From Devosia sp. (GTDB taxonomy: Bacteria > Pseudomonadota > Alphaproteobacteria > Rhizobiales > Devosiaceae): DNA of 64,000 nucleotides. The notes under the pieces were generated by a model. It was not told where the DNA came from, searched no databases, and was given only the letters and a program-made list of their open reading frames with translations. Made by a program: the position numbers and the translations under genes. The stretch lies in contig NZ_JAFKHE010000016.1 in the NCBI RefSeq assembly GCF_017307495.1, positions 1 to 64,000 on the forward strand, written 5' to 3'. Shown here piece after piece: positions 34,102 through 42,823 of the stretch; position 1 is the first letter of the stretch; every line of letters starts with the position of its first letter.

Positions 34102-34346
34102 ATGCACCCGATCCGCTCGGCATGCAAGGAGCTTCCCGATGCAACCCAATGTCGGCCCTGTCGACCGTCTGCCGTGCCTGATTCTCGGTCCTGGCCGCGA
34201 CGCCCCGGGATGTTCGCGGGCTGCACGCGCTTGCTGAACTGTTCCGGTTGTGGACGGCTGCGGGCGTTGGCTTGGTGCTGATCGTCACCGCCATCCGCTT
34301 CTTGTCTCCTCTACCTTCCCTTCGGCATCTCAAACTACAAGGCTTC

Positions 34347-34781
34347 GTGTTGACTACCGACTTTACTCCCATATCCGCCCTTGGCGGCGGCGCCCTCATC
34401 GGGCTTGCCGCCGTCGCCCTCATGGCCTTCCACGGTCGCATCGCCGGCATGACCGGCATCATGACCGGCCTGCTGCCGCCCATCGCCGCCGACTGGGGCT
34501 GGCGCGCAGCCTTCCTTCTCGGTGCCATCGGTGCACCGATGCTGATGGTCTTCGCCGGTGGCCAGGCCGTCGGCTTCGATAGTCCGGTCCCGGCGCCCTG
34601 GCTGATCGTCGGCGGCCTCATCGTTGGCATTGGCGTCTACTTTGGCTCCGGCTGCACGTCCGGCCACGGTGTCTGCGGTATCGCCCGGCTGTCGCCGCGC
34701 TCGCTCGCAGCGACGCTGACCTTCATGGCAGCGGCCGTCGCCACCGTGTTCGTCGTCCGCCACGTGCTGGGAGGCTTGTGA
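34347..34781 (+). CDS. YeeE/YedE-family sulfur transport protein, first half
   Basis: A 144-residue membrane protein with about four helices. It carries the motif YFGSGCTSGHGVCGIARLSP, with the paired cysteines of YeeE-type thiosulfate or sulfur-compound uptake proteins. The full-length YeeE is split into two half-size genes here, as is common in BigR-controlled operons. The GTG at 34347 (TTDFTPISALGGG follows) gives the usual N-terminus; the frame continues upstream to 34182 but those residues are not family-like. Its stop overlaps the start of the second half (TGATG). Confidence 0.8.
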   Translation: MLTTDFTPISALGGGALIGLAAVALMAFHGRIAGMTGIMTGLLPPIAADWGWRAAFLLGAIGAPMLMVFAGGQAVGFDSPVPAPWLIVGGLIVGIGVYFGSGCTSGHGVCGIARLSPRSLAATLTFMAAAVATVFVVRHVLGGL

Positions 34782-35221
34782 TGCTTCGCATTCTCGCAGC
34801 CGGCGCAATCGGCCTCGTATTCGGATCAGGCATCGCCATCTCGGGCATGGCCAACCCTGCCAAGGTGCTGAATTTCTTCGATATCTTTGGCACCTGGGAT
34901 CCGTCGCTGGCATTCGTCATGGCCGCGGCCCTGGCGGTGACGGCCATCGGATACCGCTTCGTGCTGAAGCGGCCACGCCCCTTGCTCGAGCCGAAATTCC
35001 ACGTTCCCGGCAACCGCAAGCTCGACATGCCGCTGATCGCCGGCTCGGCGGCCTTCGGTATCGGCTGGGGCATCACGGGGTTCTGCCCAGGCGGGGCGAT
35101 CCCGGCCCTCGGCCTGGGTGAACCCTCCGCCTGGATCTTCGTCGGCTCCATGCTCGCCGGCATCGCGGCCGCCCGCACCCTGCGTATCGCGCTCGAGCAG
35201 CGCGCCGCCCAGAACACCTGA
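34781..35221 (+). CDS. YeeE/YedE-family sulfur transport protein, second half (DUF6691 type)
   Basis: A 146-residue membrane protein, predicted four helices. It has LVFGSGIAISGMANPAKVLNFF near the N-terminus and GWGITGFCPGGAIPALGLG, the conserved Cys motif of the second YeeE half. With the preceding protein it should form one complete transporter for thiosulfate or persulfide-like species. The start shares one base with the previous stop, and the ETHE1-like gene follows 18 bp later behind an AAAGGAG-type site. Confidence 0.85.
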   Translation: MLRILAAGAIGLVFGSGIAISGMANPAKVLNFFDIFGTWDPSLAFVMAAALAVTAIGYRFVLKRPRPLLEPKFHVPGNRKLDMPLIAGSAAFGIGWGITGFCPGGAIPALGLGEPSAWIFVGSMLAGIAAARTLRIALEQRAAQNT

Positions 35222-35239
35222 AAGGAAAAGGAGCCTGAG

Positions 35240-36133
35240 ATGAGCACGCTTCCATTCACCACCGATCTCGAGGTCAAGCCCGAGGTCACCGCCTTCTTCG
35301 ACGCCCCGACCAACACCATCAGCTACGTGGTGAAGGACCCGGACTCGAACGCCTGCGCAGTGATCGATTCCGTCATGGACATCGACTACGCCGCCGGCCG
35401 CATCACCTATGATGGCGCCGACCGGATCATCCGCCACATCGGAGAGCACCAGCTCAAGCTCGAGTGGCTGATCGAGACCCACGTTCACGCCGACCACCTG
35501 TCGGCGGCGCCCTACATCCAGTCCAAGCTGGGCGGCAAGCTGGGGATCGGCGAGAACATCACCATCGTCCAGCAGACCTTCGGCAAGATCTTCAACGAAG
35601 GCACCGAGTTCCAGCGCGACGGCAGCCAGTTCGACCGCCTGTTCAAGGACGGCGACAGCTACCAGATCGGCGGCCTGACGGTCCATGTCATGCACACGCC
35701 GGGCCATACCCCGGCCTGCATGACGCATGTGATCGGCGACGCCGCCTTCGTCGGCGACACGCTGTTCATGCCGGATGGGGGCTCGGCGCGCGCCGACTTC
35801 CCGGGCGGCGATGCGCGCACCCTCTACCGCTCGATCCAGCGCGTCCTGCAATTGCCGCGGGAGACGCGCCTGTTCATGTGCCACGACTACGGCCCGAACG
35901 GTCGCGACATCCAGTGGGAGACCACCGTGGGCGACGAGATCGCCCACAATATCCATGTCGGCAAGGGGACCGACGAGGACACGTTCGTGAAGATGCGGGA
36001 AACCCGCGACGCGACCCTCGCCATGCCCAAGCTGATCATCCCGTCGCTGCAGGTCAACATGCGCGCAGGCCAGCTTCCGCCCAAGGACAAGGACGGCAAG
36101 ACGTATCTCAAGGTCCCGGTGAACGGGCTCTGA
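35240..36133 (+). CDS. blh: ETHE1-like persulfide dioxygenase (Blh-type metallo-beta-lactamase fold)
   Basis: A 297-residue metallo-beta-lactamase-fold protein. The iron/zinc motif THVHADHLSAA lies near residue 78, the next ligands are in HTPGHTPACM and GDTLFMPDGGSARADF, and the last His is in LFMCHDYGPNGRD. Persulfide dioxygenases oxidise glutathione persulfide to sulfite. In Agrobacterium and Xylella the equivalent gene (blh) is repressed by BigR, matching the local arrangement. The ribosome site AAGGAG precedes ATG 35240. Confidence 0.9.
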   Translation: MSTLPFTTDLEVKPEVTAFFDAPTNTISYVVKDPDSNACAVIDSVMDIDYAAGRITYDGADRIIRHIGEHQLKLEWLIETHVHADHLSAAPYIQSKLGGKLGIGENITIVQQTFGKIFNEGTEFQRDGSQFDRLFKDGDSYQIGGLTVHVMHTPGHTPACMTHVIGDAAFVGDTLFMPDGGSARADFPGGDARTLYRSIQRVLQLPRETRLFMCHDYGPNGRDIQWETTVGDEIAHNIHVGKGTDEDTFVKMRETRDATLAMPKLIIPSLQVNMRAGQLPPKDKDGKTYLKVPVNGL

Positions 36134-36135
36134 CC

Positions 36136-36495
36136 ATGTTCGATTTCCTCAAGCCCAAAGGCAAGATCATGAATATCCGCAAGATCGACGACAATTTCTC
36201 CGTGACCGGCCAGATCACTCCCGAGCAGGTCAAGGACATCTCCGATGCCGGCTACAAGGGCATCATCTGCGCCCGCCCCGACAATGAGGAAGGCGGCCAG
36301 CCGAGCTTCGATGCTGTCGCCCGCGCCGCCGAGGCGGAAGGCATCCAGATCGTCCACATCACCGTGTCGGGCATGCTGGGCGAAGGCCAGATCAACCGCT
36401 TCCACGATGCCTGGGAGCAGATGCCCAAGCCGATCCTCGGTTACTGCCGCTCGGGCGCCCGCGCCGGCAGCCTGTACTCGACACTGGATCGCTAA
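36136..36495 (+). CDS. DUF442 / BLH phosphatase-like protein
   Basis: A 119-residue protein of the DUF442 (TIGR01244) type, usually fused to or next to ETHE1-like dioxygenases. It has IRKIDDNFSVTGQITPEQVK, KGIICARPDNEEGG and the phosphatase/rhodanese-like loop YCRSGARAGSL with an active-site Cys. A second in-frame ATG at 36169 (MNIRKIDD) matches the common family start and has AAGGCAAG upstream, so the true protein may be 108 residues. It may act as a sulfurtransferase in persulfide handling. Confidence 0.83.
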   Translation: MFDFLKPKGKIMNIRKIDDNFSVTGQITPEQVKDISDAGYKGIICARPDNEEGGQPSFDAVARAAEAEGIQIVHITVSGMLGEGQINRFHDAWEQMPKPILGYCRSGARAGSLYSTLDR

Positions 36496-36498
36496 ACG

Positions 36499-38283
36499 AT
36501 GAAACTGAAGGCCTACCTCCCGATCCTTGACTGGGGCAGCCGCTACAACGGGCAGACGCTGACCAGCGACCTCGTCGCGGCGATCATTGTGACCATCATG
36601 CTGATTCCGCAGTCGCTGGCCTACGCCCTGCTGGCCGGCTTGCCGCCGGAGGTGGGCCTCTATGCCTCGGTGCTGCCGCTGGTCGCGTACGCGATCTTCG
36701 GCACATCGACTTCGCTCGCCGTCGGCCCGGTCGCCGTCGTCTCGCTGATGACGGCGACGGCGGTTGGCCGGCTCGCCGCCGAGGGCACGGCGGACTATGC
36801 CAGCGCAGCCATCGTCCTCGCCGCACTCTCCGGCCTGATCCTGCTGGCCATGGGGGTGTTCCGGCTCGGCTTCATCGCCAATTTCCTCTCCCACCCGGTG
36901 ATCTCAGGCTTCATCACCGCTTCGGGCATCATCATCGCGCTGAGCCAGGTGGGCGGCCTCATCGGCATCAAGACCGAAGGACACGCGCTGCCCGACCTCG
37001 TGATGTCGATCGTCGAGAACGCCGGGCGGATCAACTGGTACACCGTCGCCGTCGGTGCGGTGGCGCTGGCGCTGCTGCTGTGGATTCGGCTCGACCTCAA
37101 GAACTGGCTGGCTCGCTTCGGCGTGCCCCAGGGGATCGCAAAGATCATCGTTCGCGCCGGCCCGGTGCTCGTCGTCTTCCTGACCATGGCCTGGTCGGTG
37201 CTGATGGACCTTGGCGGCAAGGGCGTCGCGCTGGTCGGCCAGGTGCCGCAGGGACTTCCCATGCTCTCGCTTCCCAGCTTCAGCATGGGGACCGTCGAGG
37301 CGCTGCTCGTGCCGGCCCTGATCATCTCGATCGTCGGCTTCGTCGAGTCCATCTCGGTGGCCCAGACGCTCGCCGCCAAGCGGCGCGAGCGGATCGAGCC
37401 CAACCAGGAACTGATCGGGCTGGGCACCGCAAACCTCGCCGCCGCAGTGGGCGGCGGTTACCCGGTGACGGGCGGGTTCGCCCGCTCGGTGGTGAACTTC
37501 GATGCCGGCGCGGCCACCCCGGCCGCCGGAGCATTCACCGCCATCGGCATCGCGGCGGCAACCCTGCTGCTGACCCCATTCCTCGCCATCCTGCCCAAGG
37601 CAACGCTGGCCGCCACGATCGTGCTCGCGGTGCTGACGCTGGTGGATTTCTCGATCCTCAGGAAGGCCTGGGCCTATTCGAAAGCCGACTTCGCCGCGGT
37701 GGCCATAACGCTGGGCGGTACTCTGCTGTTGGGCGTCGAGACCGGCATCGCCCTTGGTGTCGGAGCGTCCATCCTGCTGTTCCTCTACCGCTCGTCGCGG
37801 CCGCACGCGGCCATTGTCGGCAGGGTTCCGGGAACCGAGCACTATCGCAACGTCAAGCGCCACAAGGTCGAGACGCAGCCGGGCGTGCTGTCGATCCGCA
37901 TCGATGAGAGCCTGTATTTCGCCAACGCGCGCTACCTTGAGGATTTCGTGGCCGAGCAGGCTGCCATGCGGCCGGCGCTCACCGATGTCGTGCTCATGTG
38001 CTCCGCCGTGAACGCGATCGACATGTCGGCACTGGAAAGCCTGGAGGCGATCCAGCATCGGCTGAGCGACATGGGCGTCCGGCTCCACCTTTCGGAGGTG
38101 AAAGGCCCGGTGATGGACCGGCTCGAGGGAACGGAGTTCCTGGCACACCTCAGTGGTCGGGTGTACCTGAGCCAGCACCAGGCGGTGCAGGAGATCGGGC
38201 GGGGCACGCCTCCGGCCCCCGGCACGCCGGCAGCGGAGATGCAGATGGCGCCTGCCGGCGTGGTGTCGACCGCCAGCAGCTGA
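36499..38283 (+). CDS. SulP-family anion (sulfate) transporter
   Basis: A 594-residue transporter. The membrane domain starts with VAAIIVTIMLIPQSLAYALL and ASVLPLVAYAIFGTSTSLAV, with about 12-14 helices; VEALLVPALIISIVGFVESISVAQ is the conserved SulP segment. The C-terminus (about 450-560) is a STAS domain with SIRIDESLYFANARYLED and MCSAVNAIDMSALESLEAI. Last gene of the BigR-type operon, 3 bp after the DUF442 gene; it likely moves sulfate or sulfite, the product of persulfide oxidation. Confidence 0.88.
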   Translation: MKLKAYLPILDWGSRYNGQTLTSDLVAAIIVTIMLIPQSLAYALLAGLPPEVGLYASVLPLVAYAIFGTSTSLAVGPVAVVSLMTATAVGRLAAEGTADYASAAIVLAALSGLILLAMGVFRLGFIANFLSHPVISGFITASGIIIALSQVGGLIGIKTEGHALPDLVMSIVENAGRINWYTVAVGAVALALLLWIRLDLKNWLARFGVPQGIAKIIVRAGPVLVVFLTMAWSVLMDLGGKGVALVGQVPQGLPMLSLPSFSMGTVEALLVPALIISIVGFVESISVAQTLAAKRRERIEPNQELIGLGTANLAAAVGGGYPVTGGFARSVVNFDAGAATPAAGAFTAIGIAAATLLLTPFLAILPKATLAATIVLAVLTLVDFSILRKAWAYSKADFAAVAITLGGTLLLGVETGIALGVGASILLFLYRSSRPHAAIVGRVPGTEHYRNVKRHKVETQPGVLSIRIDESLYFANARYLEDFVAEQAAMRPALTDVVLMCSAVNAIDMSALESLEAIQHRLSDMGVRLHLSEVKGPVMDRLEGTEFLAHLSGRVYLSQHQAVQEIGRGTPPAPGTPAAEMQMAPAGVVSTASS

Positions 38284-38302
38284 GCGACGACCAGCTGCGA
38301 GC

Positions 38303-38340
38303 TCGGCGCATCCGGGAGGCAACGAAGCCGGCTGCGCCGA
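38303..38340. terminator. Possible terminator between convergent genes
   Basis: TCGGCGCA (38303-38310) and TGCGCCGA (38333-38340) can pair across a 22-base loop in the 116-bp gap between the SulP gene and the convergent oxidoreductase gene. The long loop and missing T tract make this weak. Confidence 0.3.
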
Positions 38341-38399
38341 ACACGCTCCGCCACAGGGATGGGCCGGGGTCGTGCCGCCGTTGCCCGGAGCCACCCCCG

Positions 38400-39476
38400 T
38401 CAGTGCTGCATCAGGAAGTGGCGGCCGACTTCGGCGAAGAGCTCGAGGTCGGCCAGCGAGTCGGCCAGCCGCGTCTTGGGTCTCTCGCCGGTCGTCACCG
38501 CATGATGGAAGGCGCCGAGCTCGACCCGGAAGGCATCCTCGTAGAACGGCCCGACGATCTCGGTGCCGGTCGAGTGCAGGTCCGACGTGGTGATCTCGAG
38601 CCTGGTCGGCAGGTTCCGGATGTAGGGCGTGTCGTAGTTGATCCTGAAGTGCTGGTTCAGCGTCAGCACCTCGATGCCCGCGTCGAACCGCGCCACGTCG
38701 TGGATCACCGCTTCGTAGAGTGCGGTGAACGTATCGTAGTCGAACATCACCAGGACGTTGTCGCCACGGTGCTGCCGCGCCGCCGCGACGGCCTTGGGCG
38801 GGCCGAGCAGCTCCCGCATCGCCGAAAAACTGTGCGAGGCGAGTCCGGTCAATACCTGGTAGGCGCGCAGCTGGTTCGGCGCCGCGGCCTCACCCATAAC
38901 GGATCGTAGCAGGGCCTCGGTCCGGTTCCGCCCCTCCGCGATCAGCGCCGCCGGCACGTCGCTGGGTTTGAAGATGTTGCGCGTCTGGTCGACGAAGAAC
39001 TGACTCTCGCGGATGATGTCGCGGATGCGCACATGGCGGATCTCGTCCCGCGTCGGCAGCCGCGCCTTGAGCGCCGTGAACGCGGGTGCGAAACGTCGCA
39101 TGTAGCCCACGAACACGATCCTGGGGTTGCCGGCGTCGAGCTCGACCAGCGGCTTCAGCTCTGCTGCCGTGAGAGCCGCCGGCTTTTCGATGAACACGTG
39201 CCGGCCGGCCTTGATCGCCTGCTCCAGCAGCGGCGCGTGCAGATGGTCCGGCGTCAGGATGAATACCGCATCGAGGGTCTCGTCCGCGATCAGTGCCCCG
39301 GCCGAGGCATGTCGCGTTTTCACTCCATAGCGCTCTGCCACATGGGCGGCGAGGCTGGGCGACGCATCGGTCACCGCCGCGATCTCGAAGCGCCGGTCGT
39401 CGGCCAGCAGCGGCAGGTGCATGAGCTGCGCGACTTCCCCCAGCCCGATGAGGCCGACCCTGATCCGCTCGCCCAT
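38400..39476 (-). CDS. Gfo/Idh/MocA-family oxidoreductase
   Basis: A 358-residue NAD(P)-dependent sugar or inositol dehydrogenase-like enzyme. The Rossmann motif RVGLIGLGEVAQLMH is at the N-terminus, followed by IFILTPDHLHAPLLEQAIKAG and the EKPAALT motif that holds the catalytic Lys; the C-terminal alpha/beta domain covers the rest. ATG 39476 shares a base with the TGA of the upstream gene. Pairing with an IolE-like isomerase gene suggests oxidation/isomerisation of an inositol- or hexose-like substrate imported by the neighbouring ABC system. Confidence 0.87.
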   Translation of the reverse strand: MGERIRVGLIGLGEVAQLMHLPLLADDRRFEIAAVTDASPSLAAHVAERYGVKTRHASAGALIADETLDAVFILTPDHLHAPLLEQAIKAGRHVFIEKPAALTAAELKPLVELDAGNPRIVFVGYMRRFAPAFTALKARLPTRDEIRHVRIRDIIRESQFFVDQTRNIFKPSDVPAALIAEGRNRTEALLRSVMGEAAAPNQLRAYQVLTGLASHSFSAMRELLGPPKAVAAARQHRGDNVLVMFDYDTFTALYEAVIHDVARFDAGIEVLTLNQHFRINYDTPYIRNLPTRLEITTSDLHSTGTEIVGPFYEDAFRVELGAFHHAVTTGERPKTRLADSLADLELFAEVGRHFLMQH

Positions 39477-40327
39477 CACGCGATCGCCTGCATGAAGTGG
39501 AAGTTCCGGGCGGCCAGTTCGAGCGGCGTCTCTGCCGCGTTCTCGGCCACGTCCTGCTCGACCACGATCGGGCCATCAAAGCCCCTGGCCTCGAGGAACC
39601 GCATCACCGCCCTGATGTCCACTGCACCGTCTGGCAGGGGCGCCATCACCCCGGCGCCATAGCTGTCGGCCACGCTGAGCGAGCCGTCCAGCACGCGCTG
39701 GCGCACCGTGGCATCGACGTTCTTGAGGTGCATGTAGGCGATCCGCCCCCAGACCTTCTGCATGTAGGCGAGCGGGTCCTGGCCCCAGAAGGCGTGATGT
39801 CCGGTATCGAAGCAGAGGTCGATTTCGGTCTCCTCGAGCAGCCGGTCGATCTGAGCCTCGAACTGCACCGCGGTGCCGATATGCGGGTGAAAGCTCGCCT
39901 TCAGTCCGTACTCGCCCTCTATCGCCGCCTGCGCCTCGCGCACGGTGGCGACCAGCCCCTGCCAGCCGGCGTCGTCGAGCACGCCTTCCTGGCCCCTGGG
40001 GTACCAGTTGCTCTCGTCCATGATCACCAGGTGGCGGGCGCCGAGATCGCTGAGGAGCGGCGCCAGTTCGCGCAGTGTCGCCATCAGCGCCGGCGCCGAG
40101 GCGCGGTCGCCAAACGTGTGCACGTGGGTTGCCCCGATCAGGGTGAGGCCGCGCCGCTCCATCTCGGGGCCGAGCACCGCCTTGTCCTTGGGCAGAAAGC
40201 CGAACGGCCCGAGCTCGGTGCCGCGATAGCCCGAGGTCGCCACCTGGTCGAGATATTCCTCCCAGGTGTAGCGGTTGCCGGTTGGGTAGTTGATCCCCCA
40301 CGAACACGGGGCGTTGCCGATGAGCAT
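39476..40327 (-). CDS. Sugar isomerase/epimerase family protein (IolE-like)
   Basis: A 283-residue TIM-barrel protein of the xylose isomerase-like family. It starts IGNAPCSWGINYPTGNRYTW, close to inosose dehydratase IolE, and has GYRGTELGPFGFLP, a metal Glu region, HPHIGTAVQFEAQIDRLLEE, CFDTGHHAFWGQDPL and IVVEQDVAE: the His/Asp/Glu metal set of this group. Activity is dehydration or epimerisation of a cyclitol or keto sugar. Lies 3 bp after the ABC-PHP fusion gene. Confidence 0.83.
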   Translation of the reverse strand: MLIGNAPCSWGINYPTGNRYTWEEYLDQVATSGYRGTELGPFGFLPKDKAVLGPEMERRGLTLIGATHVHTFGDRASAPALMATLRELAPLLSDLGARHLVIMDESNWYPRGQEGVLDDAGWQGLVATVREAQAAIEGEYGLKASFHPHIGTAVQFEAQIDRLLEETEIDLCFDTGHHAFWGQDPLAYMQKVWGRIAYMHLKNVDATVRQRVLDGSLSVADSYGAGVMAPLPDGAVDIRAVMRFLEARGFDGPIVVEQDVAENAAETPLELAARNFHFMQAIA

Positions 40328-40330
40328 TGG

Positions 40331-42823
40331 TCAGTCCTGGTCGATATAGATCGGGTTGGAGACGGCGCGCCGCACCGGCTCGTCGCTCAGATGCGCGTCC
40401 TGGAGCTGCCAGGGGAGTTCGCCGTGCTCCATCGCCGCTGCCCTGAACGCCTCGAGCAGCCGCTCGCGGCTCGCCCCGGCGATGATCTCGGCGCGGATGA
40501 AGGTCACGGCGCCGTCGAGCAAGGCGAGTTCGCCGTGCCAGTCGTCGCTGTCGATATCCTGCGTGGTGATGGTGCCATTGGCATCGATCCAGACGAGTTG
40601 GTCGCCCCGCGCGCCGTGCACGATGGCCTCGCAGTCGAGCGGCCCGGTCACGGTAGCGCCCATCGGCTGGCCGTTGACGATGATCTCGAGATGCGGCCCT
40701 TCCGGCCCCTCGGTGACATAGCCGCGGCCGGCCTTCATCGCGGCAAGCACCGCGTCCTCGCTCAGCTCGTCGAGCCACAGCACCGTGGTCGGCCGCGCCA
40801 GCGCCAGCGGTCCCTCCGGCTGCAGTTCCTCGGGCTGGTGGAAGTCGCTGCCGCCGATCGCCGAGATGCGCAGGCCCTGCGCCAGCCGCTCCTGCCAGCG
40901 CTCCAGCGACACCCAGTTCCACGCCATCCAGGTCGATTGCCACACCTCCTGGCAGTCGATCCGGGGCAGTTCGTAGTCCCAGGGGATGGTCGGCTTGTCA
41001 TGGTTCACCGACAGCAGCCCGCCCTTGCGATGCACGATCTGTTCGATCACATGCGCATCCGACGGCCGGGTCATGCGGAAATCGACCCAGTCGTCGACGC
41101 CATAGACATTGGCGTGGCCGACGGCGGTGGTGATCTCCATGGCGCGCACGAACACGAGGTCCGGCGACGAGGCAGGGTGGAAGTAGCGCCGCTGCGTGAT
41201 GGTGTTGTGGTCGGCGACGGCGAGGAAGTCGAGTCCGGCCTGTCTGGCTGCCGCATGCAGCACCTCGGGGGCGCCGCGGGCATCCGAATGGAAGGTATGG
41301 CAGTGGAGGTCGCCCTTGTACCACCCGGCCTGCCGCCTCACGGGAAAGGTGCGCCGAGGGGGCGGGCTGGTGACCCGCTCGCTGCCGTCGAGCGCCACAG
41401 TCAGGCTCACCTCAGCGCCCTGCGGCGGCACCTTGTAGAGCCCGAGGATGACGTTCCATTCGCCCTCCGGCATCGGCCCGTGCACATAGCCTGGCGTGGC
41501 ATCGTCGGTCGCGACGAAGAAGCGGTCGCGCGCCCCGCCCGACCAGCCACGAAATCCTTCCTCGGACGGGAACGGCGTCATGCGGGGGTCGAACATGCCG
41601 AGGTCGATGACGCAGTCCTCGGCCTGCGGATAGGCGAGCGTGACATCGATCCGCGTCGTGCCGGCGGGCACCGTGACGGGGATGTAATAGTAGGGGTCGC
41701 GTGCCTGGTCGGCGGAGGTGATGTGGACGCTGATCGCCTCGCCGGCTTCTGTCGGCACCCGCCTCACAGCGGCATCTCCCGGTCGGCCGGTATTCGTTTC
41801 CCGTCCGGTCTCGACCGGCTCGTCGGTGAAGATCCGCGCCGTCACCCGACCGCCGTCCTGCCGCTCGAAGGTGACGAGCTTTTCCGGGCCCATGTTCTCG
41901 TTAGCAAAGAGCTTGCCGCTCACCGTGTTCACGTCCTCGAGCGTCCCCATCCGCAAATGCTCCGGACGCACGCCGAGCGTCAGCGCGGCCCCCTTGCCCA
42001 GCGCCGCCTTGATGCCCTGCGACAGCGGTACGTCGCGCACCAGCGTCCCGTGCGACCGCAGCACCAGCCGCTCCGCTTCGATCGTCCCTTCGACCGGGAT
42101 CATGTTCATCGGCGGGTTGCCGACAAAATTGGCGACGAACGTCGTCGCCGGGCGGCGATAGATCTCGATCGGACGGGCGAACTGCACGATCCTGCCGCGG
42201 TCCATCACGGCGATGCGCGTCGCCAGCGCCATGGCCTCGGCCTGGTCGTGCGTCACATAGACCGCGGTGATGCCCATGTCGCGCTGCAGGTGGTTGAGGA
42301 AGCCGCGCGCCTCGAGCCTGAGCTTGGCGTCGAGGTTGGAAAGCGGCTCGTCAAACAGGTAGACCCGGCTCGGATAGACGAGGGCGCGCGCCAGCGAGGT
42401 CCGCTGCTGCTGCCCGCCCGAGATCTGGCTCGGCAGCCGCTGCAGGAGGTCGCCGATCTTGAGCACGTCGGCCACTTCCCTGGCCCGCTGGTGGCGCTTT
42501 TCCACCGGCTCGCCGCGCACCTTCAGCGGATAGGCGATGTTGTCGGCGAGGTTCATGTGCGGGTAGAGCGCATAGTCCTGGAACACCATCGAGATCCGGC
42601 GGTCGCGGGGATGCAGCGCGGTCACGTCGTCGTCACCGATGCGGATCGTGCCCGAACTGGGCGTCTCCAGCCCCGCGATCATCCTCAGGCTCGTGGTCTT
42701 GCCGCAGCCCGAGGGGCCGAGCAGGCAGATGAACTCACCGTCATCGACCTTGAAGCTGATGTCGGAGACGGCATTGAAGCTGCCGAAGCTCTTGGTGACG
42801 TTCTGGAATTCGACAGAGGCCAT
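40331..42823 (-). CDS. ABC sugar ATPase fused in frame to a CehA/McbA-type PHP metallohydrolase
   Basis: One open frame of 830 residues. Residues 1-340 are a UgpC/MsmX-type ATPase: Walker A GPSGCGKTTSLRM, signature ISGGQQQRTSLARAL, Walker [15 protein letters not shown], and a TOBE region ending VTARIFTDEPVETG. Residues 353-830 are a PHP hydrolase: a beta-sandwich, then KGDLHCHTFHSDARG, FLAVADHNTIT, SVNHDKPTIP and GGSDFHQPEE. The usual last part of the ATPase TOBE domain is missing. Just past the junction another frame reads GKRIPADREMPL then stop, overlapping a GTG (41767) that would start a stand-alone PHP protein. So this looks like two genes joined by a small deletion or frameshift. ATG 42823 overlaps the permease stop. 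Confidence 0.8.
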   Translation of the reverse strand: MASVEFQNVTKSFGSFNAVSDISFKVDDGEFICLLGPSGCGKTTSLRMIAGLETPSSGTIRIGDDDVTALHPRDRRISMVFQDYALYPHMNLADNIAYPLKVRGEPVEKRHQRAREVADVLKIGDLLQRLPSQISGGQQQRTSLARALVYPSRVYLFDEPLSNLDAKLRLEARGFLNHLQRDMGITAVYVTHDQAEAMALATRIAVMDRGRIVQFARPIEIYRRPATTFVANFVGNPPMNMIPVEGTIEAERLVLRSHGTLVRDVPLSQGIKAALGKGAALTLGVRPEHLRMGTLEDVNTVSGKLFANENMGPEKLVTFERQDGGRVTARIFTDEPVETGRETNTGRPGDAAVRRVPTEAGEAISVHITSADQARDPYYYIPVTVPAGTTRIDVTLAYPQAEDCVIDLGMFDPRMTPFPSEEGFRGWSGGARDRFFVATDDATPGYVHGPMPEGEWNVILGLYKVPPQGAEVSLTVALDGSERVTSPPPRRTFPVRRQAGWYKGDLHCHTFHSDARGAPEVLHAAARQAGLDFLAVADHNTITQRRYFHPASSPDLVFVRAMEITTAVGHANVYGVDDWVDFRMTRPSDAHVIEQIVHRKGGLLSVNHDKPTIPWDYELPRIDCQEVWQSTWMAWNWVSLERWQERLAQGLRISAIGGSDFHQPEELQPEGPLALARPTTVLWLDELSEDAVLAAMKAGRGYVTEGPEGPHLEIIVNGQPMGATVTGPLDCEAIVHGARGDQLVWIDANGTITTQDIDSDDWHGELALLDGAVTFIRAEIIAGASRERLLEAFRAAAMEHGELPWQLQDAHLSDEPVRRAVSNPIYIDQD
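41764..41812 (-). other. Junction scar between ATPase and PHP parts
   Basis: The ATPase frame reads PVETGRETNTGRPGDAA into the PHP part. In a different frame, 41804 down to 41764 reads GKRIPADREMPL then TGA, looking like the lost C-terminus of the ATPase. The TGA overlaps GTG 41767 as GTGA, the same coupling used elsewhere in these operons. Microhomology (CGG/GG) at the junction would favour a deletion. An assembly error of 1-2 bases plus a real deletion cannot be told apart here. Confidence 0.55.

Noticed and set aside
34182..34346. N-terminal extension of the first YeeE half
   Set aside because: The frame is open, but the residues do not match YeeE starts, and the region is expected to be promoter and leader DNA of the BigR-controlled operon.
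33758..34630. A 290-residue version of the ArsR-type regulator
   Set aside because: The first 189 residues would be antisense to the YeeE gene and cover the operator; the ArsR domain begins at 34063.
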